From assembly GCA_035761045.1 (NCBI GenBank), contig DASTRU010000073.1, forward strand, positions 1-10,449: a DNA stretch of 10,449 bases, in the 5' to 3' direction. The notes under the pieces are model-generated. The model ran no database searches. It was not told the origin of the DNA and saw nothing but the letters and a program-made list of their open reading frames with translations. Source of the DNA: DASTRU01 sp035761045 (GTDB lineage: Bacteria; Pseudomonadota; Gammaproteobacteria; Burkholderiales; Burkholderiaceae_E). The first letter of the stretch is position 1, and every line of letters begins with the position of its first letter. The position numbers and the translations under genes were made by a program. This document shows, piece by piece, positions 1 to 6,515 of this stretch.

Positions 1-1179
1 GATCCATTTCGCGAGGAAACCACCTTGTGCCTAAGCTGCGACGTGATCGAACCGTCGGACGGCAAGGGCTACGACCGTGATCCACGCTCGATCGCTAGGC
101 GCGCCGAGGCGTATCTGCAAAGCACGGGCATCGGCGACACCGCGTACTTCGGCCCGGAGCCCGAGTTCTTCATCTTCGATAGCGTCACCTGGAGCGTCGA
201 CATGTCGGGCTGCTTCGTGAAGATCGATTCCGAAGAAGCGCCGTGGTCCACGGGCAAGAACTTCGAGGGCGGCAACCTGGCCCACCGTCCGCCGGTCAAG
301 GGCGGCTATTTCCCCGTGCCGCCGGTCGACAGCTTCCAAGACATGCGCAGCGAAATGTGCTTGATCCTCGAGCAAATTGGCGTGCCGGTGGAGGTGCATC
401 ACCACGAAGTCGCGGCGCCTGGTCAATGCGAGATCGGCACCAAGTTCAGCACCCTCGTCGAGCGCGCCGACTGGCTGCAAAAGCTCAAGTACGTCGTGCA
501 TAACGTCGCGGCCAGCTATGGCAAGACGGCGACCTTCATGCCCAAACCCGTCGTCGGCGACAACGGCAGCGGCATGCACGTGCACCAATCGATTTGGAAG
601 GGCGGCACCAACTTGTTCGCGGGCGACGGTTACGCCGGTTTGAGCGAGTTCGCGTTGTATTACATCGGCGGCATCATCAAGCATGCCCGCGCGCTCAACG
701 CGATCACCAACCCGGGCACCAACTCGTACAAGCGTCTCGTGCCGGGTTTTGAAGCGCCGGTGAAGCTTGCGTACTCCGCGCGTAACCGTTCGGCGTCGAT
801 CCGTATTCCGTACGTCAACAGCCCGAAAGCGCGCCGCATCGAAGTGCGTTTCCCGGATCCCACGGCCAACCCGTACCTCGCGTTCGCCGCGATGATGATG
901 GCGGGCCTCGATGGCGTGCAGAACAAGATCCATCCGGGCGAAGCGGCCGACAAAAACCTGTACGACCTGCCGCCCGAGGAAGACGCGAAGATCCCGACCG
1001 TTTGCGCCTCGCTCGACCAGGCGCTCGAGCATCTGGACAAGGACCGCGCCTTCCTGACCAAGGGCGGCGTGTTCACCGATTCGATGATCGACGCGTACAT
1101 CGCTCTCAAGATGGAAGACGTCACGCGGTTCCGCATGACGACACACCCGATCGAGTTCGATATGTACTACTCGGCGTGA
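1..1179 (+). CDS. glnA: Glutamine synthetase type I, 5'-truncated by window edge
   Basis: Cytoplasmic dodecameric enzyme making glutamine from glutamate, ammonia and ATP, the entry point of ammonia assimilation. The frame is open from base 1 (first residues DPFREETT), so about 76 N-terminal residues lie outside the window; 392 residues are visible, against roughly 470 in the full enzyme. Family blocks seen in order are FGPEPEFFIFD (metal-binding Glu), HRPPVKGGYFPVPPVDS, HHHEVAAPGQ, KTATFMPKP, DNGSGMHVHQS, the NRSASIRIP arginine block and RRIEVRFPDPTANPYL. The adenylylation motif KNLYDLPPEE has its target Tyr at codon 961-963, so activity is expected to be tuned by GlnE. The C-terminus EFDMYYSA is normal. 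A strong terminator follows directly. The promoter, presumably NtrC/sigma-54 dependent, is not in the window. Identification is secure. Confidence 0.98.
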   Translation, partial: DPFREETTLCLSCDVIEPSDGKGYDRDPRSIARRAEAYLQSTGIGDTAYFGPEPEFFIFDSVTWSVDMSGCFVKIDSEEAPWSTGKNFEGGNLAHRPPVKGGYFPVPPVDSFQDMRSEMCLILEQIGVPVEVHHHEVAAPGQCEIGTKFSTLVERADWLQKLKYVVHNVAASYGKTATFMPKPVVGDNGSGMHVHQSIWKGGTNLFAGDGYAGLSEFALYYIGGIIKHARALNAITNPGTNSYKRLVPGFEAPVKLAYSARNRSASIRIPYVNSPKARRIEVRFPDPTANPYLAFAAMMMAGLDGVQNKIHPGEAADKNLYDLPPEEDAKIPTVCASLDQALEHLDKDRAFLTKGGVFTDSMIDAYIALKMEDVTRFRMTTHPIEFDMYYSA

Positions 1180-1198
1180 TGTAGTTCTCGCCGCGCTC

Positions 1199-1230
1199 AA
1201 CGCCGGGCCGCGCGCCCGGCGTTTTCGTTT
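1199..1230 (+). terminator. Intrinsic terminator of glnA
   Basis: A perfect 10-bp GC-rich stem (AACGCCGGGC at 1199-1208 pairing with GCCCGGCGTT at 1214-1223) encloses a 5-nt loop and runs into TTTTCGTTT. It starts 20 bp after the glnA stop. It should end most glnA transcripts before the DUF4124-ntrBC genes, so those genes probably depend on read-through or on their own promoter. Confidence 0.9.
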
Positions 1231-1241
1231 GATGGACTGCT

Positions 1242-1270
1242 TTGCGAGACACCGTCGGCTCTACTAAACT
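1242..1270 (+). promoter_or_regulatory. Possible sigma-70-type promoter for DUF4124-ntrB-ntrC
   Basis: TTGCGA (1242-1247) and TAAACT (1265-1270) are separated by 17 bp, and each matches the sigma-70 consensus at about four of six positions. The -10-like box ends 7 bp before the ATG at 1278, so a transcript from here would be almost leaderless. Lying just after the glnA terminator, this is a logical site for a basal promoter of the regulatory genes. The match is modest and inferred only. Confidence 0.35.
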
Positions 1271-1277
1271 CAGTCGC

Positions 1278-1772
1278 ATGCCTAAAGCCCACATCACCCT
1301 CATTCGTCCGGCACTCGTTGCCGCCTGCCTCGTGCTTGCCTCGTCGGCCTTCGCGCAAAGCGAAGTTTATAAATGCCTTGGCGAGGGCGGGGCGATCGAA
1401 TATCGAAACGTTGGCGACACCAAGGGTTGCAAGCGCATCGATAACGCGCCGGTGACGGTTGTTCCAAGCAATCGCGCCGCGTCCGCGCCGCGCGCGACAC
1501 CGTCGGCGCCCAGTGCCGCGCAAAAGCAACGCGAGGACGACCGCCGCACCATTCTCGAAAGCGAACTCAAGGCCCAGGAAGATCGGTTGGCGGCGTTGCG
1601 CAAGGAATTCAACGAAGGCGAGCCCGAGCGCCGCGGCGACGAGCGCAACTATCAAAAGTATTTGGATCGCGTCGCGCAGCTCAAGGAAGACATCGCGCGC
1701 GCGGAGTCGAACATCGCGTCGCTCAAGCGCGAACTCGGCACCTTGGGTCCTTCCGGTAGCGCGGCGCGCTAA
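1278..1772 (+). CDS. Exported DUF4124-type protein with C-terminal coiled coil
   Basis: Predicted periplasmic protein of 164 residues; function unknown. The N-terminus is a Sec signal peptide (hydrophobic core about residues 9-25, cleavage expected after SAFA, Ala26). The DUF4124-like segment begins EVYKCLGEGGAIEYRN, the usual 'VYKC-x-G-x-Y' layout, with Cys33 and Cys51 able to form a disulfide. A Pro/Ala/Ser linker (about 58-75) leads into a highly charged heptad-like helix (about 76-155), probably a coiled coil. The ATG at 1278 is preferred over a TTG at 1242 because it starts the signal peptide cleanly and the TTG lies in the possible promoter. It sits between glnA and ntrB, an arrangement I recall from other Burkholderiales. 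It ends 21 bp before ntrB and in the same reading frame. A role in nitrogen sensing would be speculation. Confidence 0.85.
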   Translation: MPKAHITLIRPALVAACLVLASSAFAQSEVYKCLGEGGAIEYRNVGDTKGCKRIDNAPVTVVPSNRAASAPRATPSAPSAAQKQREDDRRTILESELKAQEDRLAALRKEFNEGEPERRGDERNYQKYLDRVAQLKEDIARAESNIASLKRELGTLGPSGSAAR

Positions 1773-1793
1773 GTTTTTGATCGCGTCGCGTCA

Positions 1794-2867
1794 TTGCCAT
1801 CGCTCTCGTCGAACTCCTACGCGGCGCTTGATTTACTCGGTACCGCCGTTGCATTAGTCGGTCGCGACCGACGCGTGCTGTTCGCCAACACCGCGTTCGA
1901 AAGCCTGTTCAACGTCTCGCGCCGCCAAATCATCGATGCTGCGCTCGACGCGGTATTCCTAAGCGAAGCGCTCGTCGTGTTGTTCGATGCGGCTTGCTCC
2001 CGCGCGTTCGACCTTCGACGGCAAGACATCACGCTTAGCGTCTTGCATCGCGACCCGGTTGCCGTACACGTCACCGTCACGGCGCTCGAAGAGCCAGGAC
2101 TTGCCGTGTTGTTCGAGTTTCGCGAAGCCGAGCAGCAACTCAAGCACGAGCGCGACGAGCGTTACTTCGAACAAGGTCAGGCCAATCGCGAACTCATTCG
2201 CAACCTTGCTCACGAAATCAAAAATCCCTTAGGCGGTATTCGCGGCGCCGCGCAGTTGTTGGAGATGGAAATCTCCCAGGACGATAGGGCCGCCGAGTTG
2301 CGCGAATACACGCAAATCATCGTGAAGGAAGCCGATCGGCTGCAAACGCTGGTCGATCGTTTGCTCGCGCCGCATCGTCGGCCGCAAGTCGTCAACGTCA
2401 ACATCCATGAGGTGTGCGAGCGCGTGCGTTCCGTGATCCTCGCCGAGTATCCGCACGGGCTTATCGTCAAGCGCGACTACGACGTTAGCGTGCCGGAGTT
2501 TCCCGGCGATAAGGAACAGTTGATTCAAGCCTTGCTCAACATCGCGCAAAACGCGGCGCAGGCGCTTAAGAGTCGCATGGAGCTAAACGACGCGCTCATT
2601 ACGTTACGCACTCGCATCGCGCGCAATGTCACCATCAATCGCCAGCGATGGCGATTGGCATTGGACTTGCATATCGCGGACAACGGTCCAGGCATCCCGG
2701 AATCGATACGTGATCGCATCTTCTTACCGCTCGTGTCGGGGCGTGAAGGCGGAAGCGGTTTAGGTTTAACGCTCGCGCAGACGTTCGTTCATCAACATCA
2801 AGGCATCATCGAATGCGACTCTCGCCCGGGCTTCACCGATTTCAGGTTGCTGATCCCGCTGCCCTGA
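1794..2867 (+). CDS. ntrB: Nitrogen-regulation sensor histidine kinase NtrB
   Basis: Cytoplasmic two-component kinase/phosphatase (GlnL) that phosphorylates NtrC under nitrogen limitation, under PII control. The 357 residues match the E. coli family length. A PAS domain occupies about residues 9-110 (ALDLLGTAVALVGRDRRVLF). The H-box NLAHEIKNPLGGIRGAAQLL puts the phosphoacceptor at His140. Next come the N-box NIAQNAAQAL (249-258), G1 box DNGPGIP (296-302) and G2 region SGREGGSGLGLTLA (315-328). There is no membrane segment, as expected for NtrB. The start is taken as TTG at 1794: it gives the short leader typical of the family, and the only other in-frame sequence upstream is seven codons after the preceding gene's stop, with no ATG or GTG. 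I see no clear Shine-Dalgarno sequence, so translation may be weak or coupled to the upstream gene. Confidence 0.96.
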   Translation: MPSLSSNSYAALDLLGTAVALVGRDRRVLFANTAFESLFNVSRRQIIDAALDAVFLSEALVVLFDAACSRAFDLRRQDITLSVLHRDPVAVHVTVTALEEPGLAVLFEFREAEQQLKHERDERYFEQGQANRELIRNLAHEIKNPLGGIRGAAQLLEMEISQDDRAAELREYTQIIVKEADRLQTLVDRLLAPHRRPQVVNVNIHEVCERVRSVILAEYPHGLIVKRDYDVSVPEFPGDKEQLIQALLNIAQNAAQALKSRMELNDALITLRTRIARNVTINRQRWRLALDLHIADNGPGIPESIRDRIFLPLVSGREGGSGLGLTLAQTFVHQHQGIIECDSRPGFTDFRLLIPLP

Positions 2868-2904
2868 CGTGCGGCATCCATCGCCGTGTCGCCTCTATCG
2901 CTAC

Positions 2905-4404
2905 ATGAAGCCGATCTGGATCATTGACGACGACCATTCAATTCGCTGGGTGCTCGATAAAGCCCTGGCGCGCCATCAACTCCCCACGCGAACCTTCGCG
3001 AACGTGCCCGACGTGTTAGCGGCGCTCAGCGTCGAAGAACCGCAAGTCATCGTGTCGGACATTCGCATGCCTGGCGGATCAACGGCGAACGCGGGGCTCG
3101 AGTTACTTGAGACCGTGCGGCGAAATCATCCGACCGTACCCGTCATCATCATGACGGCGTATTCCGACTTAGAAAGCGCGGTATCCGCGTTTCAAGGCGG
3201 CGCGTTCGAATATCTGCCCAAGCCGTTCGATATCGATAAAGCGGTCGAGCTAATCCGGCGCGCGGTGGACGAAAGCTTGCGCGAGATGTCCGACACGCCC
3301 GACGCCCTGACGGAAACGCCCGAAATTCTCGGCCACGCGCCCGCCATGCAAGACGTCTTTCGTGCGATTGGACGTTTGTCCCAATCGAACGTGACGGTGT
3401 TGATCACCGGCGAATCCGGCACGGGCAAGGAGTTAGTCGCGCGTGCCTTGCATAAGCACAGTCCCCGGCACGCGGGGCCGTTCGTAGCGCTCAATACCGC
3501 GGCGATCCCACGCGATCTGCTCGAAAGTGAACTGTTCGGGCACGAACGTGGTGCATTTACTGGTGCACAAGCCCTGCGACGGGGCCGTTTCGAGCAAGCC
3601 GAGGGCGGCACCTTGTTTCTCGACGAAATCGGCGACATGCCCGCCGAGTTGCAAACCCGCTTATTGCGCGTGCTGTCCGACGGCACGTATTACCGTGTTG
3701 GCGGAACGAGCCCTATTCGCTCCAACGTGCGCGTTATCGCGGCGACTCACCAAAACCTCGAAGAACGCGTGCGCCAAGGATTGTTTCGCGAAGACTTATT
3801 CCATCGCCTCAATGTCATTCGCCTGCGCCTGCCGGCGCTGCGCGAACGGTCCGACGATATACCGCTGCTGGCGCAACACTTTCTGAAACAAAGCGCGCGC
3901 CAATTGCAGGTCGATGCAAAGCGTTTGTCCGACGATGCACTGGCCACGCTTGCACGCCTGCCGTTTCCCGGCAACGTTCGGCAGCTTGAAAACGTGTGCC
4001 ATTGGTTGACGGTCATGGCGCCTGGTCAGGTGGTGGAGGTGAAAGACTTGCCGCCCGATATCCGCTGCGACTCGGGCGATTCGCTCGGTGCCGCTGCTCC
4101 ATCGCCCGTCGAATCGCCGGTGGTAAATGGGACGAGCGAGCCCGTTGCGACTCGCGTCGCACCCGATGTCGACGAATGGGTACGCTGCTTGGAGCGTGAA
4201 GCCCGGCGTTTATTGACGAATCAGACGCCGGAGGTGATGGATGTACTCACGCGTAAGTTCGAAGCAGCGGTCATTCGCACCGCGCTTGGCCATACGCATG
4301 GTCGACGAATCGAGGCGGCTCAGCGTTTGGGTATCGGTCGCAACACGATCACTCGCAAAGTCCAGGATTTAGGACTTGAATCCAACGACGATTCGGTGAT
4401 TTAG
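2905..4404 (+). CDS. ntrC: Nitrogen-regulation response regulator NtrC, sigma-54 activator
   Basis: Partner of NtrB (GlnG/NtrC). When phosphorylated it oligomerises at enhancers and drives sigma-54 RNA polymerase at glnA and other nitrogen genes. Length is 499 residues against 469 in E. coli. The receiver domain (1-122) has acidic residues DDD 8-10, phosphoacceptor Asp52 in SDIRMPG, Thr84 and Lys106. The AAA+ domain has Walker A GESGTGKE (169-176), the sigma-54 contact loop GAFTGA (216-221), Walker B GGTLFLDEIGD (234-244) and an arginine-rich FREDLFHRLNVI block. A Fis-type helix-turn-helix lies near 468-490 (RIEAAQRLGIGRNTITRKV). The extra length is a Pro/Ser/Val-rich linker before the DNA-binding domain and about four added residues after the phosphoacceptor loop. 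The ATG at 2905 aligns with the family start; a GTG at 2869 would add 12 non-family residues. It lies 37 bp after ntrB, same operon. Confidence 0.96.
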   Translation: MKPIWIIDDDHSIRWVLDKALARHQLPTRTFANVPDVLAALSVEEPQVIVSDIRMPGGSTANAGLELLETVRRNHPTVPVIIMTAYSDLESAVSAFQGGAFEYLPKPFDIDKAVELIRRAVDESLREMSDTPDALTETPEILGHAPAMQDVFRAIGRLSQSNVTVLITGESGTGKELVARALHKHSPRHAGPFVALNTAAIPRDLLESELFGHERGAFTGAQALRRGRFEQAEGGTLFLDEIGDMPAELQTRLLRVLSDGTYYRVGGTSPIRSNVRVIAATHQNLEERVRQGLFREDLFHRLNVIRLRLPALRERSDDIPLLAQHFLKQSARQLQVDAKRLSDDALATLARLPFPGNVRQLENVCHWLTVMAPGQVVEVKDLPPDIRCDSGDSLGAAAPSPVESPVVNGTSEPVATRVAPDVDEWVRCLEREARRLLTNQTPEVMDVLTRKFEAAVIRTALGHTHGRRIEAAQRLGIGRNTITRKVQDLGLESNDDSVI

Positions 4405-4410
4405 CGTTGA

Positions 4411-5652
4411 TTAGCGTGTCGACTGATCGAACTGGCGAATGAAGTCGCGAATGCGCGGGTACACCGAATCGCGCCAACGGCGTCCCGAGAAGATGCCGTA
4501 ATGGCCCGCGCCCTCGACGATGTAATCGAACTGCCGATTCTTAGGAATGCTCGAGCACAAGCGATGCGCCGCCTGTGTTTGGCCCGGGCCCGAAATATCG
4601 TCTAGTTCACCCTCGACCGTTAGCAACGCAACGCTCTTGATATCTTGCGGGCGCACAAGCTCATCGCGCACCATCCATTCGCCCTTGGGCAATAAATGGT
4701 CTTGAAACACCACTTTGATCGTTTGCAGGTAGTACTCGGCCGGTAAGTCGAGCACGGCGTTGTATTCGTCGTAGAAACGACGGTGCGATTCGGCGTCCTC
4801 AAGGTCGCCTTTGACTAAGTCGAGATAAAAGTCGTAGTGCGATTGCGCGTGACGATCGGGATTCATCGCGATGAACCCGGCGTGTTGCAGGAATCCTGGA
4901 TAAACCTTGCGCAAATAACCCGGATACTGCGCCGGCACCGAATACACCACGTTCGTCTCAAACCATGAATACGGTTTGCGCTGTGCAAGAGCGTTGACCT
5001 CGGTTTGGCCAACGCGAGTATCGATGGGGCCACCCATCATCGTCATCGATCGCGGCAGATGTTTTTCCTTGCGCGACGCCATTAGCGAAACACCGGCCAG
5101 CACCGGCACGGTTGGCTGACACACCGAAATCAAATGCACGTTCGGGCCTAAGTGGCGCACGAACTCTTGCACGTATTCGACGTAATCATCGAGATTAAAG
5201 TCGCCCGACGACAGCGGAACCATGCGCGCGTCGATCCAATCGGTCACCCATACGTCGTGGTCCTTCACCAGCGTACGGACCGTATCGCGCAACAGCGTTG
5301 CGTGGTGGCCGGAAAGCGGCGCGAAGACGATAACGCGTGGATCTTTCGCGTTACGAGCGGCGTCGATACGACGATGAAAGTGAATCAGCTTGCAAAACGG
5401 TTTGTAAATCTCAACGTCGATATCGATCGGCACTTCGCGGCCGTCCACCGTCGTGGACTCGATATGCCACTCTGGCTTCTCGTACGTTTTGCCTAAGCGG
5501 TAGAGCAACTCGAAACTGGCCGCTAAACGGCGCGATACCGGCGTGTACGCCAGGGGCGAGGCGGGATTGGAGTACAGCCGCGCGTTAGCCTCTGCCCAAG
5601 CGGACAAAGGATTGAGCAGCGCGCGCTGCATTTCGTGGAGGTCGTACAACAT
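4411..5652 (-). CDS. phaZ: Intracellular polyhydroxybutyrate depolymerase
   Basis: Mobilises stored poly(3-hydroxybutyrate) granules inside the cell. The 413-residue protein resembles Ralstonia PhaZ1 from end to end: N-terminus MLYDLHEMQRALLNPLSAWA, ELLYRLGKTYEKP, APLSGHHATLLRDTVRTL, WVTDWIDARMVPL, ISVCQPTVPVLA, YPGFLQHAGFIAMNPDRH, RFYDEYNAVLDLPAEYYL, VEGELDDISGPGQT and GHYGIFSGRRW. As known for PhaZ1, the nucleophile in the lipase-box position is cysteine, here Cys178, with Asp351 and His384 as the likely rest of the triad. There is no signal peptide, which fits an intracellular granule enzyme. The ATG at 5652 matches the family start; the ribosome-binding site is weak (a GAGA-like stretch, with AGGA further upstream). 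It converges on ntrC, the stop codons being only 6 bp apart. The 331-bp upstream gap should hold its promoter, but none is clear. Confidence 0.95.
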   Translation of the reverse strand: MLYDLHEMQRALLNPLSAWAEANARLYSNPASPLAYTPVSRRLAASFELLYRLGKTYEKPEWHIESTTVDGREVPIDIDVEIYKPFCKLIHFHRRIDAARNAKDPRVIVFAPLSGHHATLLRDTVRTLVKDHDVWVTDWIDARMVPLSSGDFNLDDYVEYVQEFVRHLGPNVHLISVCQPTVPVLAGVSLMASRKEKHLPRSMTMMGGPIDTRVGQTEVNALAQRKPYSWFETNVVYSVPAQYPGYLRKVYPGFLQHAGFIAMNPDRHAQSHYDFYLDLVKGDLEDAESHRRFYDEYNAVLDLPAEYYLQTIKVVFQDHLLPKGEWMVRDELVRPQDIKSVALLTVEGELDDISGPGQTQAAHRLCSSIPKNRQFDYIVEGAGHYGIFSGRRWRDSVYPRIRDFIRQFDQSTR

Positions 5653-5803
5653 AAGCGTCTCGCAATCCTAAAACGACAACAGCAATGGTTTGACTATCAC
5701 AATGGGTCCAAAAATCCGCCATGCATAAGTTCCTACTGCAAGCGAAGTTCCTGTCGATCTTTGTCGCATGCGCACAAATGCGCAGCGATCAGGAATTTGC
5801 TGA

Positions 5804-5840
5804 GGCTGCCGGGGGCGAATACCAGTAATTCGCGGCAGTC
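5804..5840. repeat. Bulged inverted repeat, possible RNA stem-loop
   Basis: The inner arms GCGAAT (5815-5820) and ATTCGC (5828-5833) enclose a 7-nt loop. The outer arms at 5804-5810 and 5834-5840 continue the stem with seven pairs (one G-U on the plus strand) after a four-G bulge at 5811-5814. No T-run follows on either strand, so it does not look like an intrinsic terminator. Confidence 0.5.
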
Positions 5841-5907
5841 GAAAGTCTTGATCGACTAAGACGGTTGGTCGTCAAACCTAAATTTGAAATCGTTCACCGC
5901 ATTGCGA

Positions 5908-5935
5908 TGGAAGCGACCAGAACCAATCGCTTCCA
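5908..5935. repeat. 9-bp inverted repeat downstream of fdxA
   Basis: TGGAAGCGA (5908-5916) and TCGCTTCCA (5927-5935) are perfect complements around a 10-nt spacer. There is no U-tract on either strand. It could be an RNA hairpin in the fdxA 3' region or an operator-like site; the sequence alone does not decide. Confidence 0.55.
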
Positions 5936-5965
5936 ACATGCTCTTGTCACGATCTTCGACCTAAG

Positions 5966-5993
5966 CGAGAAAAACTTAAATGTTTATTTCTCG
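5966..5993 (-). repeat. A/T-rich inverted repeat spanning the fdxA stop codon
   Basis: CGAGAAA (5966-5972) and TTTCTCG (5987-5993) are perfect complements flanking the fdxA stop at 5984-5986. Read on the minus strand, the distal arm includes a five-T run. It may protect or end the fdxA transcript, but the stem is short and A/T-rich and the T-run lies inside it, so it is only a weak terminator candidate. Confidence 0.35.
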
Positions 5994-6307
5994 AGGTACT
6001 TGAGTTTGTCGGGTACGTCACGCCACTGATCCGCGTCGGCGGCATGGGGTTTCATCCGCGTGATCGACGGCCACTGACGCGCAAGATCGGCGTTTAGTTT
6101 GATGAACTGTTGTTGTTCGGCCGGAACGTCTTCCTCGGCGACGATCGCATTGACCGGGCACTCGGGGATGCATACCGCGCAGTCAATGCATTCATCGGGG
6201 TCGATGGCGAGGAAGTTAGGCCCTTCGCGAAAACAATCCACCGGGCATACATCCACGCAATCGGTGTACTTGCACTTGATGCAGCTTTCAAGAACAACGT
6301 GAGTCAT
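5984..6307 (-). CDS. fdxA: 7Fe-8S ferredoxin, FdxA type
   Basis: Small soluble electron carrier of 107 residues with one [3Fe-4S] and one [4Fe-4S] cluster. It resembles Azotobacter ferredoxin I along its whole length. By comparison with that protein, Cys9, Cys17 and Cys50 should bind the 3Fe cluster, and Cys21, Cys40, Cys43 and Cys46 the 4Fe cluster; Cys12 and Cys25 are the conserved extra cysteines. The blocks CIKCKYTDCVDVCPVDCF and DECIDCAVCIPECP are visible, as is the C-terminal half typical of the long form (FIKLNADLARQWP). The ATG at 6307 is chosen because a good GAGGA lies 6 bases upstream of it; a TTG at 6319 would place that site inside the gene. The electron partner cannot be read from the sequence. 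It is divergent from the DUF4124-pncB side. Confidence 0.96.
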   Translation of the reverse strand: MTHVVLESCIKCKYTDCVDVCPVDCFREGPNFLAIDPDECIDCAVCIPECPVNAIVAEEDVPAEQQQFIKLNADLARQWPSITRMKPHAADADQWRDVPDKLKYLEK

Positions 6308-6311
6308 GATT

Positions 6312-6317
6312 TTCCTC
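6312..6317 (-). promoter_or_regulatory. Ribosome-binding site deciding the fdxA start
   Basis: Read on the minus strand, TGAGGA lies just upstream of the ATG at 6307, with about 5-6 bases of spacing, the best Shine-Dalgarno match in the window. It decides the ATG over the upstream TTG at 6319. Confidence 0.8.
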
Positions 6318-6422
6318 AAGGCGCGCGTGACTTTTTTAATGCGCCAGGATTTTTTGCGTTTGACGGCATTGATAACCGTCGATCAAAACCCCACGAGTTT
6401 ACCCGAGCGGCCTAAGATCTTC

Positions 6423-6510
6423 CGTCATGGGTTAGGAATCAATATCCATGACGATGGATCGCAACGGAATGATGTTGCCGTTACGCGGTCTTATGAACTC
6501 CTCGACGAGG
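6423..6510 (+). promoter_or_regulatory. Leader with mutually exclusive hairpins and a paired ribosome-binding site
   Basis: CGTCATGG (6423-6430) is complementary to CCATGACG (6446-6453). ATCCAT (6444-6449) is also complementary to ATGGAT (6454-6459), so the two stems share bases and cannot form together. A further stem, GCAAC/GTTGC, follows (6461-6465/6474-6478). The Shine-Dalgarno sequence GAGG (6507-6510) can pair with CCTC at 6500-6503 through a 3-nt loop. This layout would suit an attenuator or switch, but no known riboswitch class is recognised and the stems are short. Confidence 0.3.
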
Positions 6511-6515
6511 TTTTC

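Larger units (their letters stand above)
5653..5983. other. Intergenic gap between fdxA and phaZ, rich in inverted repeats
   Basis: No convincing gene is seen on either strand, and the base composition is visibly richer in A and T than the flanking genes. The gap must hold the 3' end of the fdxA transcript and probably the phaZ promoter, both read on the minus strand. It contains a series of inverted repeats: TGCGCA arms at 5769-5774/5779-5784, a bulged stem at 5804-5840, GTCTT/AAGAC arms at 5845-5862 and a 9-bp stem at 5908-5935. It also has short direct repeats, AAGTTCCT at 5727 and 5745 and ATGCGCA at 5768 and 5778. A 35-codon ORF at 5721-5828 resembles no family I know. Confidence 0.6.
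6308..6515. promoter_or_regulatory. Divergent regulatory region between fdxA and the DUF4124 gene
   Basis: This 208-bp non-coding region should hold promoters for both directions. Two six-T tracts lie 18 bp apart (6332-6337 and 6350-6355), a possible curved or UP-like element upstream of fdxA. For the plus strand, TTGACG at 6360-6365 is a good -35, but the box 17 bp on (TCAAAA, 6383-6388) is a poor -10. Between them lies an inverted repeat, GACGG/CCGTC (6362-6366/6376-6380), which could be an operator. No known regulator consensus is recognised. Confidence 0.4.

Noticed and set aside
31..1200. Long open frame (389 codons) antisense to glnA
   Set aside because: Its sequence is a low-complexity Arg/Ala/Val/His shadow produced by GC-rich codon bias opposite a highly conserved gene; it shows no family motif.
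2869..2904. GTG start giving NtrC 12 extra N-terminal residues
   Set aside because: The extra residues (MRHPSPCRLYRY) have no counterpart in the family, and MKPIWIIDDD at 2905 aligns with the normal start.
3548..3565. GTGCA/TGCAC inverted arms that look like an NtrC enhancer half-site pair inside ntrC
   Set aside because: The sequence encodes the conserved GAFTGA loop, and the spacing does not fit the TGCACC-N5-GGTGCA enhancer pattern; coincidence is the simpler explanation.
5721..5828. 35-codon ATG ORF in the fdxA-phaZ gap
   Set aside because: No ribosome-binding site and no recognisable domain, and it overlaps inverted repeats; it is within chance expectation. Kept only as a note in the gap description.
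5635..5859. 74-codon plus-strand ORF overlapping the phaZ start
   Set aside because: It begins antisense to phaZ, its composition is unlike the real genes here, and it has no motif.
5966..5993. Strong intrinsic terminator for fdxA
   Set aside because: The stem is only 7 bp, A/T-rich and spans the stop codon, and the T-run lies inside an arm; it is listed only as a weak inverted repeat.
6306..6515. 70-codon in-frame extension of the second DUF4124 protein
   Set aside because: It would bury a clear signal peptide and a well-spaced ribosome-binding site, and it runs through the divergent promoter region.
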